Shown: positions 18,217 through 26,786 of the stretch, piece by piece | Layout of the letters: the number at the start of each line of letters is the position of its first letter | How positions within the stretch are numbered: the first letter of the stretch is position 1 | Source of the DNA: Anaerobiospirillum sp. NML120448 | GTDB taxonomy: Bacteria; Pseudomonadota; Gammaproteobacteria; Enterobacterales; Succinivibrionaceae | DNA length: 34,684 nucleotides | Assembly: GCF_023050945.1 (NCBI RefSeq) | Contig: NZ_JALKIM010000035.1 | Span: 1 to 34,684, forward strand | Reading direction: 5' to 3' | Translations under genes and position numbers: made by a program | The notes under the pieces: generated by a model | Told to the model about the DNA's origin: nothing | Database searches by the model: none | What the model saw: only the letters and a program-made list of their open reading frames with translations

Positions 18217-19420
18217 AGTAGCTTTGCTGTGCCTGCAAAGGGCTATCCATCAAAATAAATCCTCACTATAGCTCTCCAAACGCTACTCAGGCCAGCCTTG
18301 CTTTGCAATTCCGTGCTGTGCTCCTATCAGCACTCCCTGCTCCACTGTACTCTAAGATATCCCTTTTTGCTGTACTTGCACTTGCACTTGCACAGGCAAT
18401 AGTACTCGCACAGGCCACTAGCACTAACGGCTAAAAAGAGGATTAGCGCCAATAATTAACAAGCAGTCTATTTTTCGCTGTTGCAATGAAAATATGTTGC
18501 GTCATTAGGCTGAGAGCTCAATGTCTAGATAGCAGCTGCACTTTGCTGTCTCAATATGAGTATTCTTATCTTATGTCAGAAGCTGCGCCTCGCTATTCCA
18601 TGATAGAGCATGAAACGACTTCCTATCCCTGCAAATGCTCGCTATACGCTGTCCTTGTAAAGCTTCACTATACTTTATTTAAGACACCCCACTATGTTTT
18701 TACTTGTCTGGTCTTAGCAGGCTTTGCTGTAATGCATAGGGCCATCAATTAACGTAAATCATCGCTATGATTATCCATGACCTGACCAGCTGTGCAAAGC
18801 ACTACTATCAGATGCTTTTCACTACTTTGTTATTTTGGCGCTTGTAAAATTGCGGTAGGATTTACAGAAAACACGTAAAGAGAGACCATAAGATTTTTTG
18901 CAACCGATATTAACTGTAAGGCAATTACTGGCTATGCCCAGAACCGTGAAAACCACGATTGCAGAGCAGGCTATTACTTGCACTGCCCAGCCATATCATG
19001 ACACTTTACTAGCCCTTATCTTTGTTAGGCTTTTGTACACGGCTCCTGTTTGACTTAACGTTTAGCTCTCGCTCATCTCTTTTACCTAAGGCTTACTATT
19101 AACCATGCTAAGGCTAAGTCCTATGCGAAGGCGAAGGCCAAAAGCCAAGGCTAAGAATTAAAGCTACAAAGTTGCGGCAAAAAACCTGATTACCATAGCT
19201 TAATAAAGCTTTTTAGTGATTGAACACTAAGAATTGACATAGCATCCTAGGTATTAGCTTTTGTCCGTGGTATGGTTAAACACTAAGGGCTTTATTAATA
19301 GCCCCTATCCTGCCTATAGCCAACTAACTTTTGGTACTACTTTTCATTTGCTTTAATTTACTGAGCCAAAGTTCTGTTAGTTGTTTGCCCATGCTTAACT
19401 GCTTATATCTTTGCCATCTA
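18217..19420. other. 1.2-kb non-coding stretch right of array C
   Basis: Contains a short exact repeat (ACTTGC) x3 at 18374-18391. An 88-codon open frame at 18486-18752 has no ribosome site and a Cys-, Tyr- and Ser-rich composition unlike the firm genes, so I do not call it. No RNA gene recognised. Confidence 0.5.
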
Positions 19421-19427
19421 AAGGGAG
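19421..19427 (+). promoter_or_regulatory. Ribosome binding site fixing the DUF805 start
   Basis: AAGGGAG directly abuts an ATG at 19428 but sits six bases from the ATG at 19434, so the second ATG is the likely start. Confidence 0.7.
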
Positions 19428-19433
19428 ATGAAT

Positions 19434-20138
19434 ATGACATCGATTAAACAAGCTTTTGTCCACTGCGTCATTAAAAACGCAACCAATGCCTCAGATCGTG
19501 CTAGTCGCTCTGAATTTTGGTGGTTCTTCCTTTTTGCGGTAATTATGGGAGGTGCTTGCTATGCAAGCGCTACTATGGTTCCTCATGCTGGCTGGGTATT
19601 AGCAACCATTTTAGCTATACCTACCATTTGGCTTTTTGTCATGACTTTTATTCGCCGTTTACATGATCATAATCTGCCAGCTTTGGTATTGGTTTTACCT
19701 GTACTTCCTTTTGCTGTGCTTTATCAACTTACTGGTGAGTATTTCATCATTCCTCAAAGCTATACAGAGCTAAGCGTTGGCTTATATGCTATTAGCGGCA
19801 TCATCGTACTGTATTTTATTTATTTGCTCTTTAAGCCAGGTACTTTAGGCGATAATCGCTATGGCACCGATCCAAGCCACGGCCCAACCAACCCTCAAGC
19901 TCAAAAGGCAACCAAAGAAGCAGCTAAAAATATGGCCGCTCGTGAGATTAAAGAAATCAATACTGCTCAAGAAAAAGCCAAGCAACAAGAAAACAAGAGC
20001 ACTCCAGCTCCTGCCGAGCCAAGCACCAAAGACCAGGCTTTACCAGAAAAAGCTCAGGACACAAAGGAAGCTGTTGCCCATAAAGCTCCTGAGACCAGCA
20101 AACAAGAACCAGTAAAGGAAGACGCTGCTAAAATCTAA
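19434..20138 (+). CDS. DUF805-family membrane protein with a long charged tail
   Basis: 234 residues. The core (1-148) is a DUF805 inner-membrane domain: NASDRASRSEFWWFFLF near the N-terminus, four hydrophobic segments (~28-48, 54-73, 83-99, 115-134), the conserved RRLHD at 74-78, and GTLGDNRYGTDP at 136-147. The tail from ~150 to 234 is hydrophilic and low-complexity, rich in Lys, Glu, Ala, Pro and Gln, and is longer than in a typical DUF805 protein of about 120-150 residues. DUF805 function is unknown. Monocistronic and isolated: nearest neighbours are 3.6 kb to the left and 0.85 kb to the right, the latter convergent. Confidence 0.9.
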   Translation: MTSIKQAFVHCVIKNATNASDRASRSEFWWFFLFAVIMGGACYASATMVPHAGWVLATILAIPTIWLFVMTFIRRLHDHNLPALVLVLPVLPFAVLYQLTGEYFIIPQSYTELSVGLYAISGIIVLYFIYLLFKPGTLGDNRYGTDPSHGPTNPQAQKATKEAAKNMAAREIKEINTAQEKAKQQENKSTPAPAEPSTKDQALPEKAQDTKEAVAHKAPETSKQEPVKEDAAKI

Positions 20139-20165
20139 GCTTCCCCCAGCTAAAGCCCACCCAAT

Positions 20166-20221
20166 GCCTCAACTAAAATACCTTAGCAAATACCTGTTTT
20201 AGCAAGCAATTTAGTTGAGGC
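20166..20221 (+). other. Perfect 12-bp inverted repeat after the DUF805 gene
   Basis: GCCTCAACTAAA (20166-20177) pairs exactly with TTTAGTTGAGGC (20210-20221) around 32 nt. It starts 28 bp past the stop. No T-tract follows, so it is a possible transcript-end stem rather than a classical terminator. Confidence 0.55.
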
Positions 20222-20334
20222 TCAACATACCTATAGGGTCATCATCAAAAAACCTGAACTTACTACCAAATTACTCACAGATTTAATACAACTGCTGCCA
20301 TTTAATAAGCAAGAACGCAAGCAAGTCAGTAAGT

Positions 20335-20354
20335 AAGCAAGCAAGCAAGCAAGC
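20335..20354. repeat. Simple repeat (AAGC) x5
   Basis: Five exact tetranucleotides, with imperfect copies before them. It is about 200 bp downstream of DUF805 and not near a promoter, so phase-variable control of a listed gene is not indicated. Confidence 0.8.
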
Positions 20355-20847
20355 TTTGCCTGTTCTTAAATAAGCTACCTACAACACTGTAGCTACCCGT
20401 GAAAACTTAAGGTTTTGGCCCTCTTTCTCCTAATTCCCTCTTTCTCTTTTGAGAATAGCTTTCTCTAATCTCTATCACTATCCTCACCCTCTCCAAAGCT
20501 AATATAAGTCTCAAAGCACAGATCTAAAACTGTTTCGACAAACAAGCATGCATAGGGTCTACTGCTACAGATAATTAGCTAAGTAGTTAGCAATTCATTG
20601 GCTTAGCTACGGGCTTTGATATAGGGTTGGCTATAGAGAACAACTGCTCATATAACTGAATTTGCTTTGCTTTTGAATGAGCAATTTATTGATAGCCCCT
20701 ACTTTGAAATTTGTTATTCTTTGCTGCCTTGCTTACTTGGTAGGCCTAAAAATGCTTAATTTGATGCTATCTGGTGCGTTTAAAAGGATGATAAATGCTT
20801 GGATGAGGTAAGGCTTAGTTTTTTGTAAGTCGTTGATTTGAATAGCT

Positions 20848-20861
20848 TGTGCACGTGCACA
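20848..20861. other. Perfect 14-bp palindrome
   Basis: TGTGCACGTGCACA is an exact palindrome with no spacer, 31 bp beyond the gltS terminator's T-run. It looks like a dimer-binding site, but no promoter is assigned here. Confidence 0.4.
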
Positions 20862-20891
20862 GTATACTGACAAGATAAAAGCTACCTATTT

Positions 20892-20934
20892 AAAAAAAGC
20901 AAAGGGACATAAGATTAAACATCTTATGTCCCTT
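20892..20934 (-). terminator. Intrinsic terminator of gltS
   Basis: A perfect 14-bp stem, AAGGGACATAAGAT with ATCTTATGTCCCTT, around five bases. On the minus strand it is followed by TTGC and seven T. Confidence 0.9.
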
Positions 20935-20985
20935 ATATGGTCTTAACTTTGACTTACTAAATTGACCTTTGTTCTTTTAACTTAC

Positions 20986-22200
20986 TTATGCTGGTAAGAA
21001 AGCTAAGAAGAAGGACAAGATAGCTGAGTTTACAAAGTCAATGAATAAGGCACCTACGATTGGTACTACGAAGAAGGCCTTTGGAGATTGACCATTGGCA
21101 CCAGTAAAAGTCTCCATATTAGCCATAGCGTTTGGAGTAGCACCCATACCGAAACCACAGTGACCAGTGGCAATTACTGCTGCATCGTAATCCTTGCCCA
21201 TAACACGGAAGGTGATGAAGTAGGCAAATAAAGCCATAACAATGGTCTGAACTAAAAGAATGGTTACTAAAGGCACAGCTAAAGCTGAAAGCTCCCATAA
21301 GTTCATGGTCATAAGAGCAATAGCTAAGAAGAGCTGAAGTGCAATAGCGCCGATTACGTTAATTGAGTGTAAAGGCACATTCTTGTGGAAGAAATCTAAA
21401 TAGTTACGAATAGCGGCAGCTACCATCATAGGGCCTAAGTAAGCTGGAATAGTGATATTTACAGCACTTAAACCTAAGATGATGAAGTGACCAATACCCA
21501 TAGCAATAATGATGTAGCAGGTAGCACTAAATAGTAATGGCTCATCAATATTCTTTTGCTCTTTAGTAAGCTTACCCTCAATAATATCAGGGTTCTCTAC
21601 TACGTGATTAATTTGCTCTTCTGAGGCCTTTAAGTTGTAACGGGCCATTAAGCGCTTGCCAATTGGGCCACCAATCATACAGCCTGCAACTAAACCGAAG
21701 GTAGCAGAAGCAATAGATGCGGTTAAGCCAGCCTCTAAGCCCTTATCAACTAATAATGGGCCGAAAGCAGCAGAGGTGCCGTGACCACCAGTTAAGGAAA
21801 TAGAGCCAGTGGCTAAGCCCATGAAGAGGTTTTGGTCAAACAAATAGGAAATTGAAATACCAATAGTGTTTTGAACCAAAATCAGGCCAATAGAACAACC
21901 TAAGAACAATGCTACGGCATAGCCACCAGTTAAGAGCATCTTAAATGAAGCAGCAAAACCAATGGTTGTAAAGAAGGCGAGCATTAAGAGATTCTTAAGC
22001 TGAGCATCGAAGGTAAACTGGAAAGTTCCAGTTTCGTGGCCAAATAGGGTAACGAAGGAGAAGATGATACCGCCAATTACTGGGGCAGGAATAAAGAAGC
22101 GCTTAAGGACAGTAAAAATTTCCTTAATCCAGCGACCTAGAAGCAGTAATGCTACTGCAATCGCTAGGGTCTCCTCCATACCGAAAGTATATGTAAACAT
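20986..22200 (-). CDS. gltS: Sodium/glutamate symporter
   Basis: 404 residues, close to the 401 of E. coli GltS. An inner-membrane sodium-coupled glutamate importer of the ESS family. The two characteristic re-entrant motifs are present: SLTGGHGTSAAFGP (135-148) in the N-terminal half and GHCGFGMGATPNAMANM (346-362) in the C-terminal half. They are separated by a cytoplasmic hydrophilic loop at ~183-220. Multiple hydrophobic helices fill both halves and no signal peptide is seen. ATG is preceded by AAGGT seven bases upstream. Monocistronic, with a strong terminator downstream. Confidence 0.95.
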   Translation of the reverse strand: MFTYTFGMEETLAIAVALLLLGRWIKEIFTVLKRFFIPAPVIGGIIFSFVTLFGHETGTFQFTFDAQLKNLLMLAFFTTIGFAASFKMLLTGGYAVALFLGCSIGLILVQNTIGISISYLFDQNLFMGLATGSISLTGGHGTSAAFGPLLVDKGLEAGLTASIASATFGLVAGCMIGGPIGKRLMARYNLKASEEQINHVVENPDIIEGKLTKEQKNIDEPLLFSATCYIIIAMGIGHFIILGLSAVNITIPAYLGPMMVAAAIRNYLDFFHKNVPLHSINVIGAIALQLFLAIALMTMNLWELSALAVPLVTILLVQTIVMALFAYFITFRVMGKDYDAAVIATGHCGFGMGATPNAMANMETFTGANGQSPKAFFVVPIVGALFIDFVNSAILSFFLAFLPA

Positions 22201-23371
22201 GTAGGTTACCTTCTGAGCAAATGAATGGAAAGCTAAGCTTGTGCAAAGCGTACAGTGAAGCGGTATATGAAAATAAAAAATTTATTAGTAGCTAGTTAGG
22301 TCTTTACTTTATTACTAGAGCAAAAAGCTAAATGGCCACCAAAAGTCTCTTTACCTTATATCTACTAGCTTCACCTTTAATAAAATTAAATCTCTTGAGT
22401 CTATTAATTTTTAATAAACACAAGTTAGTTGCGACTTAAGCTAAGGACAAGGATCACATAGGCTAAGTCAAGGCTTGAGCATAGAGTTTAAGACAATAAA
22501 CCCTTTGCTCATCAACTTGCTAACTTCCAAGTGGGAACAGCTTTTTAACTAAAAGCTTAACTACTGCTATATCCTAACAACAACAAATGTTTGTCTTTAA
22601 GAGCTTGATTACTTACAGAGCAAAACTCATTGGTAAAAAAGCGCCACAACTTGGGAATAGGCAAGGCTGCAAGCGACACTGGAAGACAGCTTACAAGTAC
22701 CTAAAAAGATGCTCTTTTAGTAGCAAGTTAATTTCACTTTAAGTATGTTTTGCACAGTGCTCTGACAAGCCAAAGGCTTGCAGCTCGTGAGTTTTGGCTC
22801 ACAAATAGATCCGCGCACTGACTTTTGCACAAGGCTAAAATCTGGAGCGTTTCTTTGCCAAAGATATTTTTCTAGTACACCCTAAGATAATGTTTGGAGA
22901 CAAAACTTAATGCTAATTTTACCTTCAGTAAGATAACCACAAGAACAATCTATGACATCTTCAAAAGCATGTGTGATGTCCAAAATTAGTTTTGTTATTA
23001 GGTTCTATCCTAAACTCTTAAAGTGCAAAATCTAAAAAAACTGCATTAATATACAGCAAAACAGCAATATTTAACAAGAAAAACCGATCCAATAAAGCTT
23101 GAGTGCGACGGTTTGATATTTTTGTATGTTAAGAGGAGTTTGGCAGGATTAAGATAAGAGGCTTAGATATGGCATTTTTGACCACACAAGGATTAATTAA
23201 TCCCAAAAAAGTGCATTTTTACCAATTAAAGACCCAAATCAGTGCATTTATTCAGATCCTATTAAATGCATAATTGTATGGCTCTTAGTTGAGCATAGGC
23301 TGCTATATAAGCAGCCTAATTGGCAAATAAATAGACACTATCATTAACCAATGATAATGCCTATTTAGCTA
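22201..23371. other. 1.2-kb non-coding region upstream of gltS
   Basis: No protein remnant recognised. It contains a compact foldable element at 22755-22820 (listed separately), and near 23208-23250 two copies of AGTGCATTT. Confidence 0.5.
22755..22820. ncRNA. Candidate structured RNA: three-way junction
   Basis: CAGTGC (22755-22760) pairs with GCACTG (22815-22820) and encloses two hairpins: CAAGCC-AAA-GGCTTG (22766-22780) and GTGAG-TTTTGG-CTCAC (22787-22802). The direct repeat TTTTGCACA lies just outside both ends. I match it to no known riboswitch or small RNA, cannot assign a strand, and see no terminator beside it. Chance folding is possible. Confidence 0.3.
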
Positions 23372-23760
23372 TTACAATGCCGCCTTAAGCACAGCTACTA
23401 CATCTAGCTCGGTAAAAGGCACAATAAGGCTGATAAAGGAGCTACCCAATACTTAGGAACTGAAACCAATTAATTTGATCTTCTTTTAGGTGTTTTTGCT
23501 TTAGTAATCTAATACTAGAGCTTGTAAACAACCAAATTAATTGATTACAGTTCCTTATTAATGTGTTTTGCCATGTCAGCAAAATGCTCTGATCCTACCT
23601 CTAATGCACTTAATGAGCTTGGTACGCCAATTTCTCTAAAGAACTTTGCTAAGCCATCAATACCAGCTTTAGCTAAGGCTAAATCACTGTCATAGTCAGC
23701 TTTATTAAGCTGCATGACATTACAAGCAAAATCAACGAAGGTAATGGCCACGAGCTGGTT
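23372..23760 (-). pseudogene. Remnant of an iron-containing alcohol dehydrogenase, split by an inverted-repeat insertion
   Basis: On the minus strand, 23760-23545 reads NQLVAITFVDFACNVM...AGIDGLAKFFREIGVPSSLSALEV...FADMAKHIN. This matches the C-terminal third of iron-dependent (YqhD/butanol-dehydrogenase-like) alcohol dehydrogenases, where FF..IG.P..LS is typical. The frame then runs into the inverted-repeat element and stops at 23545. Beyond it, 23452-23372 reads VLGSSFISLIVPFTELDVVAVLKAAL and a TAA, the expected family C-terminus, offset by a one-base frameshift. The first two-thirds of the gene, including the iron-binding residues, is missing or decayed; 23764-23810 may hold a further frameshifted scrap (AILPF). 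No function is expected. Confidence 0.65.
23456..23554. mobile_element. Small MITE-like inverted-repeat element
   Basis: GGAACTG at 23456 opens one ~22-bp terminal arm and CAGTTCC ending at 23554 closes the other; the arms agree at all but two positions and enclose ~55 bp of AT-rich DNA. TTA is present directly on both sides (23453-23455, 23555-23557), as expected for a 3-bp target duplication. It interrupts the C-terminal coding region of the alcohol dehydrogenase remnant. Size (99 bp), lack of coding capacity and flanking duplication fit a non-autonomous miniature transposable element. The mobilising family is not identified. Confidence 0.55.
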
Positions 23761-23763
23761 TTA

Positions 23764-24015
23764 ATTTAGTTCAGGAGGGTATTGCTGTTTTGAAAAGGCA
23801 GGATTGCAATGAGCTTCAAGCTAACAACTTATAAGCTTAAGCTTAAGCTTGTATCAAGCCCTTTAATATGACTAATAGCTGACCACGAGGAAAGATAAGC
23901 ACTACAAGTGTTCTAGCGCTTTAGCACTCTTGTGCCTTAGCGCTCTTGCGTTTGCTTATTAAAGAAATGCACCTATCAGGTACAACAAGATGTTACTTTG
24001 CTTAGGAAGTAAGAT
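23764..24015. other. Non-coding or decayed DNA upstream of the alcohol dehydrogenase remnant
   Basis: May contain degraded N-terminal coding sequence of the remnant. An exact (AAGCTT) x3 repeat occupies 23833-23850. Confidence 0.4.
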
Positions 24016-24054
24016 AAAAAAGGCCAAAGTGAAACAGAATTTTCTACATTGGCC
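24016..24054 (-). terminator. Intrinsic terminator downstream of the exonuclease gene
   Basis: GGCCAA (24022-24027) and TTGGCC (24049-24054) pair, extended inward by GT/AC after one mismatch. On the minus strand the stem is followed by six T. It is ~137 bp beyond the stop codon. Confidence 0.6.
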
Positions 24055-24191
24055 CTATTAGTAATTCTAGCAAGAAGAGATTAAATATTGGGTAGTCAAA
24101 ATTAACTTATATAGAGTGATTGCTAATTAATAGCTTTTCTCCCTATAAGCAACATGATTTGTTTGAAGTAAACACAAATTTTGATTAGCTC

Positions 24192-25079
24192 TTAGCTGCG
24201 ATAGCGATCGTTAGCTGTAAATTGGAAAACTTTTACGTCTTTAGGAGCCTTGGCGTAAAGATTCTCTAAATAAGCTACTTGAGCATTGGCACTATCAATA
24301 CCATTTACTTGAATATACCAAACTTTTTTCTCACCGTCCCAGCGATAGTTGGAACGCTTGAGCTCGTCCTTAATATCAAATGGAGCACCATAGGCATCAA
24401 CACGATAAGTAACACGTAAGGATGATTCAATTAGCATCTCAAAAGCTTGAGGCATTTTGTACATCAAATAACATAGAGCTAAGCAATCAGTGCAGGCACG
24501 GTGGGCATCGTAAAAATAGCCCTGAGACTGCACAATGAACTCGAGTTTTTGACCACCGATATCAAAAGCAGACCAGTCAATTTCTTTTTGTGAGCAAGCC
24601 CATGGCATTGGCTGCCAGCTACCAAAACGACGCTCAACAAAAGGACGATCAAACTTAGCATTATGGGCAATAACTAAAGGGTTATCTGCTACAAAGTTTA
24701 AAATCACATCTTCATTAAACTTTTGACCTTTAACCATCTCATCAGTAATACCTGTTAATTTAGTGATCTCAGGAGGAATAGGACGATTAGGGTCTTCGTA
24801 ACCATCATAAATGCGATCAATGGATAAAATGCGACGACGAGTAAAAGAAAAGGTACAGCGCACCATACCAAGCTCGATAATCTTATCGTTATAGTGACTA
24901 ATACCTGTAGTTTCAGTATCTAAAAACACCACTGCCCATATTTTTTCACCTTCAATAGGATCGCCAAGCTTAATAGGCAATAGCTCTTGCACATCATCTC
25001 GAGTAAAAGGCACCCTTTCTAAGAGTTTAAAGTCACTTGGATGATTTCTAATATCTTCGATTCTATCAAGCGGAAACAT
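24192..25079 (-). CDS. DnaQ-like 3'-5' exonuclease (DEDDh) with DUF5710-like C-terminal module
   Basis: 295 residues from ATG 25079, which has AGAGGA seven bases upstream; a GTG one codon earlier is the alternative. The central RNase H-like exonuclease carries the DEDDh residues: D54 and E56 in LDTETTG, D144 in AHNAKFDRPF, and H193 with D198 in DAHRACTDC. The ~45-residue N-terminal extension is not a known domain to me. After ~230, YGAPFDIKDELKRSNYRWD and KVWYIQV resemble the small DUF5710-type module, in which a protein of changed length is compared with W-D...W-Y motifs. Similar architectures occur in stand-alone exonucleases resembling the DNA polymerase III epsilon chain. Likely role: DNA or RNA 3' trimming; pathway unknown. 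Monocistronic. Confidence 0.85.
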   Translation of the reverse strand: MFPLDRIEDIRNHPSDFKLLERVPFTRDDVQELLPIKLGDPIEGEKIWAVVFLDTETTGISHYNDKIIELGMVRCTFSFTRRRILSIDRIYDGYEDPNRPIPPEITKLTGITDEMVKGQKFNEDVILNFVADNPLVIAHNAKFDRPFVERRFGSWQPMPWACSQKEIDWSAFDIGGQKLEFIVQSQGYFYDAHRACTDCLALCYLMYKMPQAFEMLIESSLRVTYRVDAYGAPFDIKDELKRSNYRWDGEKKVWYIQVNGIDSANAQVAYLENLYAKAPKDVKVFQFTANDRYRS

Positions 25080-26671
25080 CACGCCATCCTCTTGCTAATT
25101 ACATTTCTTATCATCTAACGCAATCTAGCAGACCTTCCAAAATATGTTTATGAGCCTAACTAACAACTATAGAGATCCACTCCATCTCTACTCCCTAGCT
25201 AAGTCTTCAAGAATCACATAGATTGCTAACTAATATATTTATTATAGTTCTATCGGGTGCAAAACAAAATAGTACCGCCATTTTTCCATGATTAGTGCCC
25301 ACCCTACTGATCCTAACAATGACCTCACTTGGCACTAAAAAACACTATTTTTTACTAAGCACACCCCCAGTCCCAAAGCATAAAATCCCTTAAATAACAT
25401 ATTTTATCTTGACTCTACCTATGTTTACTTGCTTTAAAAGCCACCAAAAAAATACCTCCTCAAAAAACCAACCACCACAGCAATATCCACTGCCCCAGCC
25501 ACACTATCCCTTTCAACCAAACTATAGCCAGAGCAAAAGTTATCCAGCCTCTTGCAACTTTTACCTCAAAAAAATCCTTATGACAGCAAATTTGCTGTTG
25601 TACTGAAACAAATCTATATATGGAAGTTCAAAGCTCATACTTATAAGCTAACTGCTAACTGTAGGTTTAGGCACTTTCATAATAAAGTAAGTGCTCTTTA
25701 GTAATGACCTACTTAACCTTGGCAAATCAATCATAAATGTTTGTTTCTTTATTGGAAGTACTTGTGCTTAGTTAAATGCTTCTAGCGTTTAGCCACTGGT
25801 TAGGTAAAGTTTATTTTGCTCCTGATTGTTTTTCCTATCAAACATAAGTGCCTGCAGTAGTAGTAGTAGTAATAGCCAGCTTTGGTTGAGTAGCACTTAG
25901 TTTATTAGAGATCATCGAACTTTGTAGTGAGCTTGTGCGTTATGTCGTTTAAAGTGAAGCTATAAGTAGATGCTGCTTTTAAGGTTTTTGGGATTAATAA
26001 AATATTACAAGAGTATTGTTGAGTATGGATTACCTGTTCTTACAGCTATCTTATTGTTAACCATGAAGTATGTGCTTTCATTTTGAAGTGTTTAAGATAT
26101 TGAGATGATGCTCTATCCTTATTTTGATAGCTATTCTTTGTTTTTGGTAGCAGCACATAAACTTAACTCTAAATTGTTTCTTTTCTAGCTGTTAAGTGTG
26201 TCGATTTATATTGATATTTCTGAATAGTAATATTTTAGTAAGGAACAGCTAATTGTTGTTTTGTTGCCAAAAATTGGAAAAATATTTCAATTTTATTGAA
26301 TTATGTAAAGCATGTTTTAGATAAATAAGAGAAATATTTTGGTAATTTTTTCTACCAACACAGCGTTCATAATTAGTGCATTTATGTCCTAGATATTATC
26401 TGATTATTGACTAAAAGTACTTTTAGAATAAGCTATAGTTGAAGCAAAACTTATTGATTTTTATATTATTTGTATTTCCTTATTATTGATTGGTGTTGAT
26501 TGCTTTGCGGTTTTCTCATTATTTGCTAGTTATAAAGTTAGTCCATCTATGCTAGAGATTTTTAGTTATGAGATGGTACTTTTAGAGCAATATTTCTTGC
26601 ATTAAAATAGTGAATTTTGCACTGTTTTAGGGAGTGTAGGTTTTAAGTTTTTATAGAATTTGTGTTAATTT
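25080..26671. other. 1.6-kb non-coding stretch between divergent exonuclease and sialidase genes
   Basis: Very AT-rich toward the sialidase. A 65-codon Pro/Gln-rich open frame at 25409-25606 lacks a ribosome site and is not called. Contains (AGT) x5 at 25856-25871. Confidence 0.5.
25856..25871. repeat. Simple repeat (AGT) x5
   Basis: Five exact trinucleotides in the middle of a non-coding gap, 0.9 kb upstream of the sialidase gene. Confidence 0.7.
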
Positions 26672-26687
26672 TGTGATCTTATTCACG
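26672..26687. promoter_or_regulatory. CRP site upstream of the sialidase gene
   Basis: TGTGATCTTATTCACG has nine of ten arm positions of TGTGA-N6-TCACA. A TAAAAT at 26720-26725 could be the -10, placing the site centre near -52; its -35 is poor, as expected for an activated promoter. The coding start is ~100 bp downstream. Confidence 0.55.
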
Positions 26688-26786
26688 TCATGTAAATGGA
26701 AATAAATTTCAATACTCAATAAAATGAAAAAAATCTTTATCAAAAGCACAATTTACTGAAATTTATTTTTATTTATAAGGTTTGTA

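Larger units (their letters stand above)
20222..20891. other. Non-coding gap between convergent DUF805 and gltS genes
   Basis: Holds a tetranucleotide repeat (AAGC) x5 at 20335-20354, preceded by degraded copies from 20308. No coding frame. Confidence 0.6.

Noticed and set aside
18486-18752. 88-codon plus-strand open frame
   Set aside because: No ribosome site, atypical codon and residue use compared with the firm genes, and no recognisable motif.
20308-20354. Phase-variation tetranucleotide tract
   Set aside because: The (AAGC) tract is not in a coding start or promoter; flanking genes converge on it from a distance.
25409-25606. 65-codon Pro/Gln/Ser-rich open frame
   Set aside because: Low-complexity start, no ribosome site, and in a gap of uniformly non-coding character.
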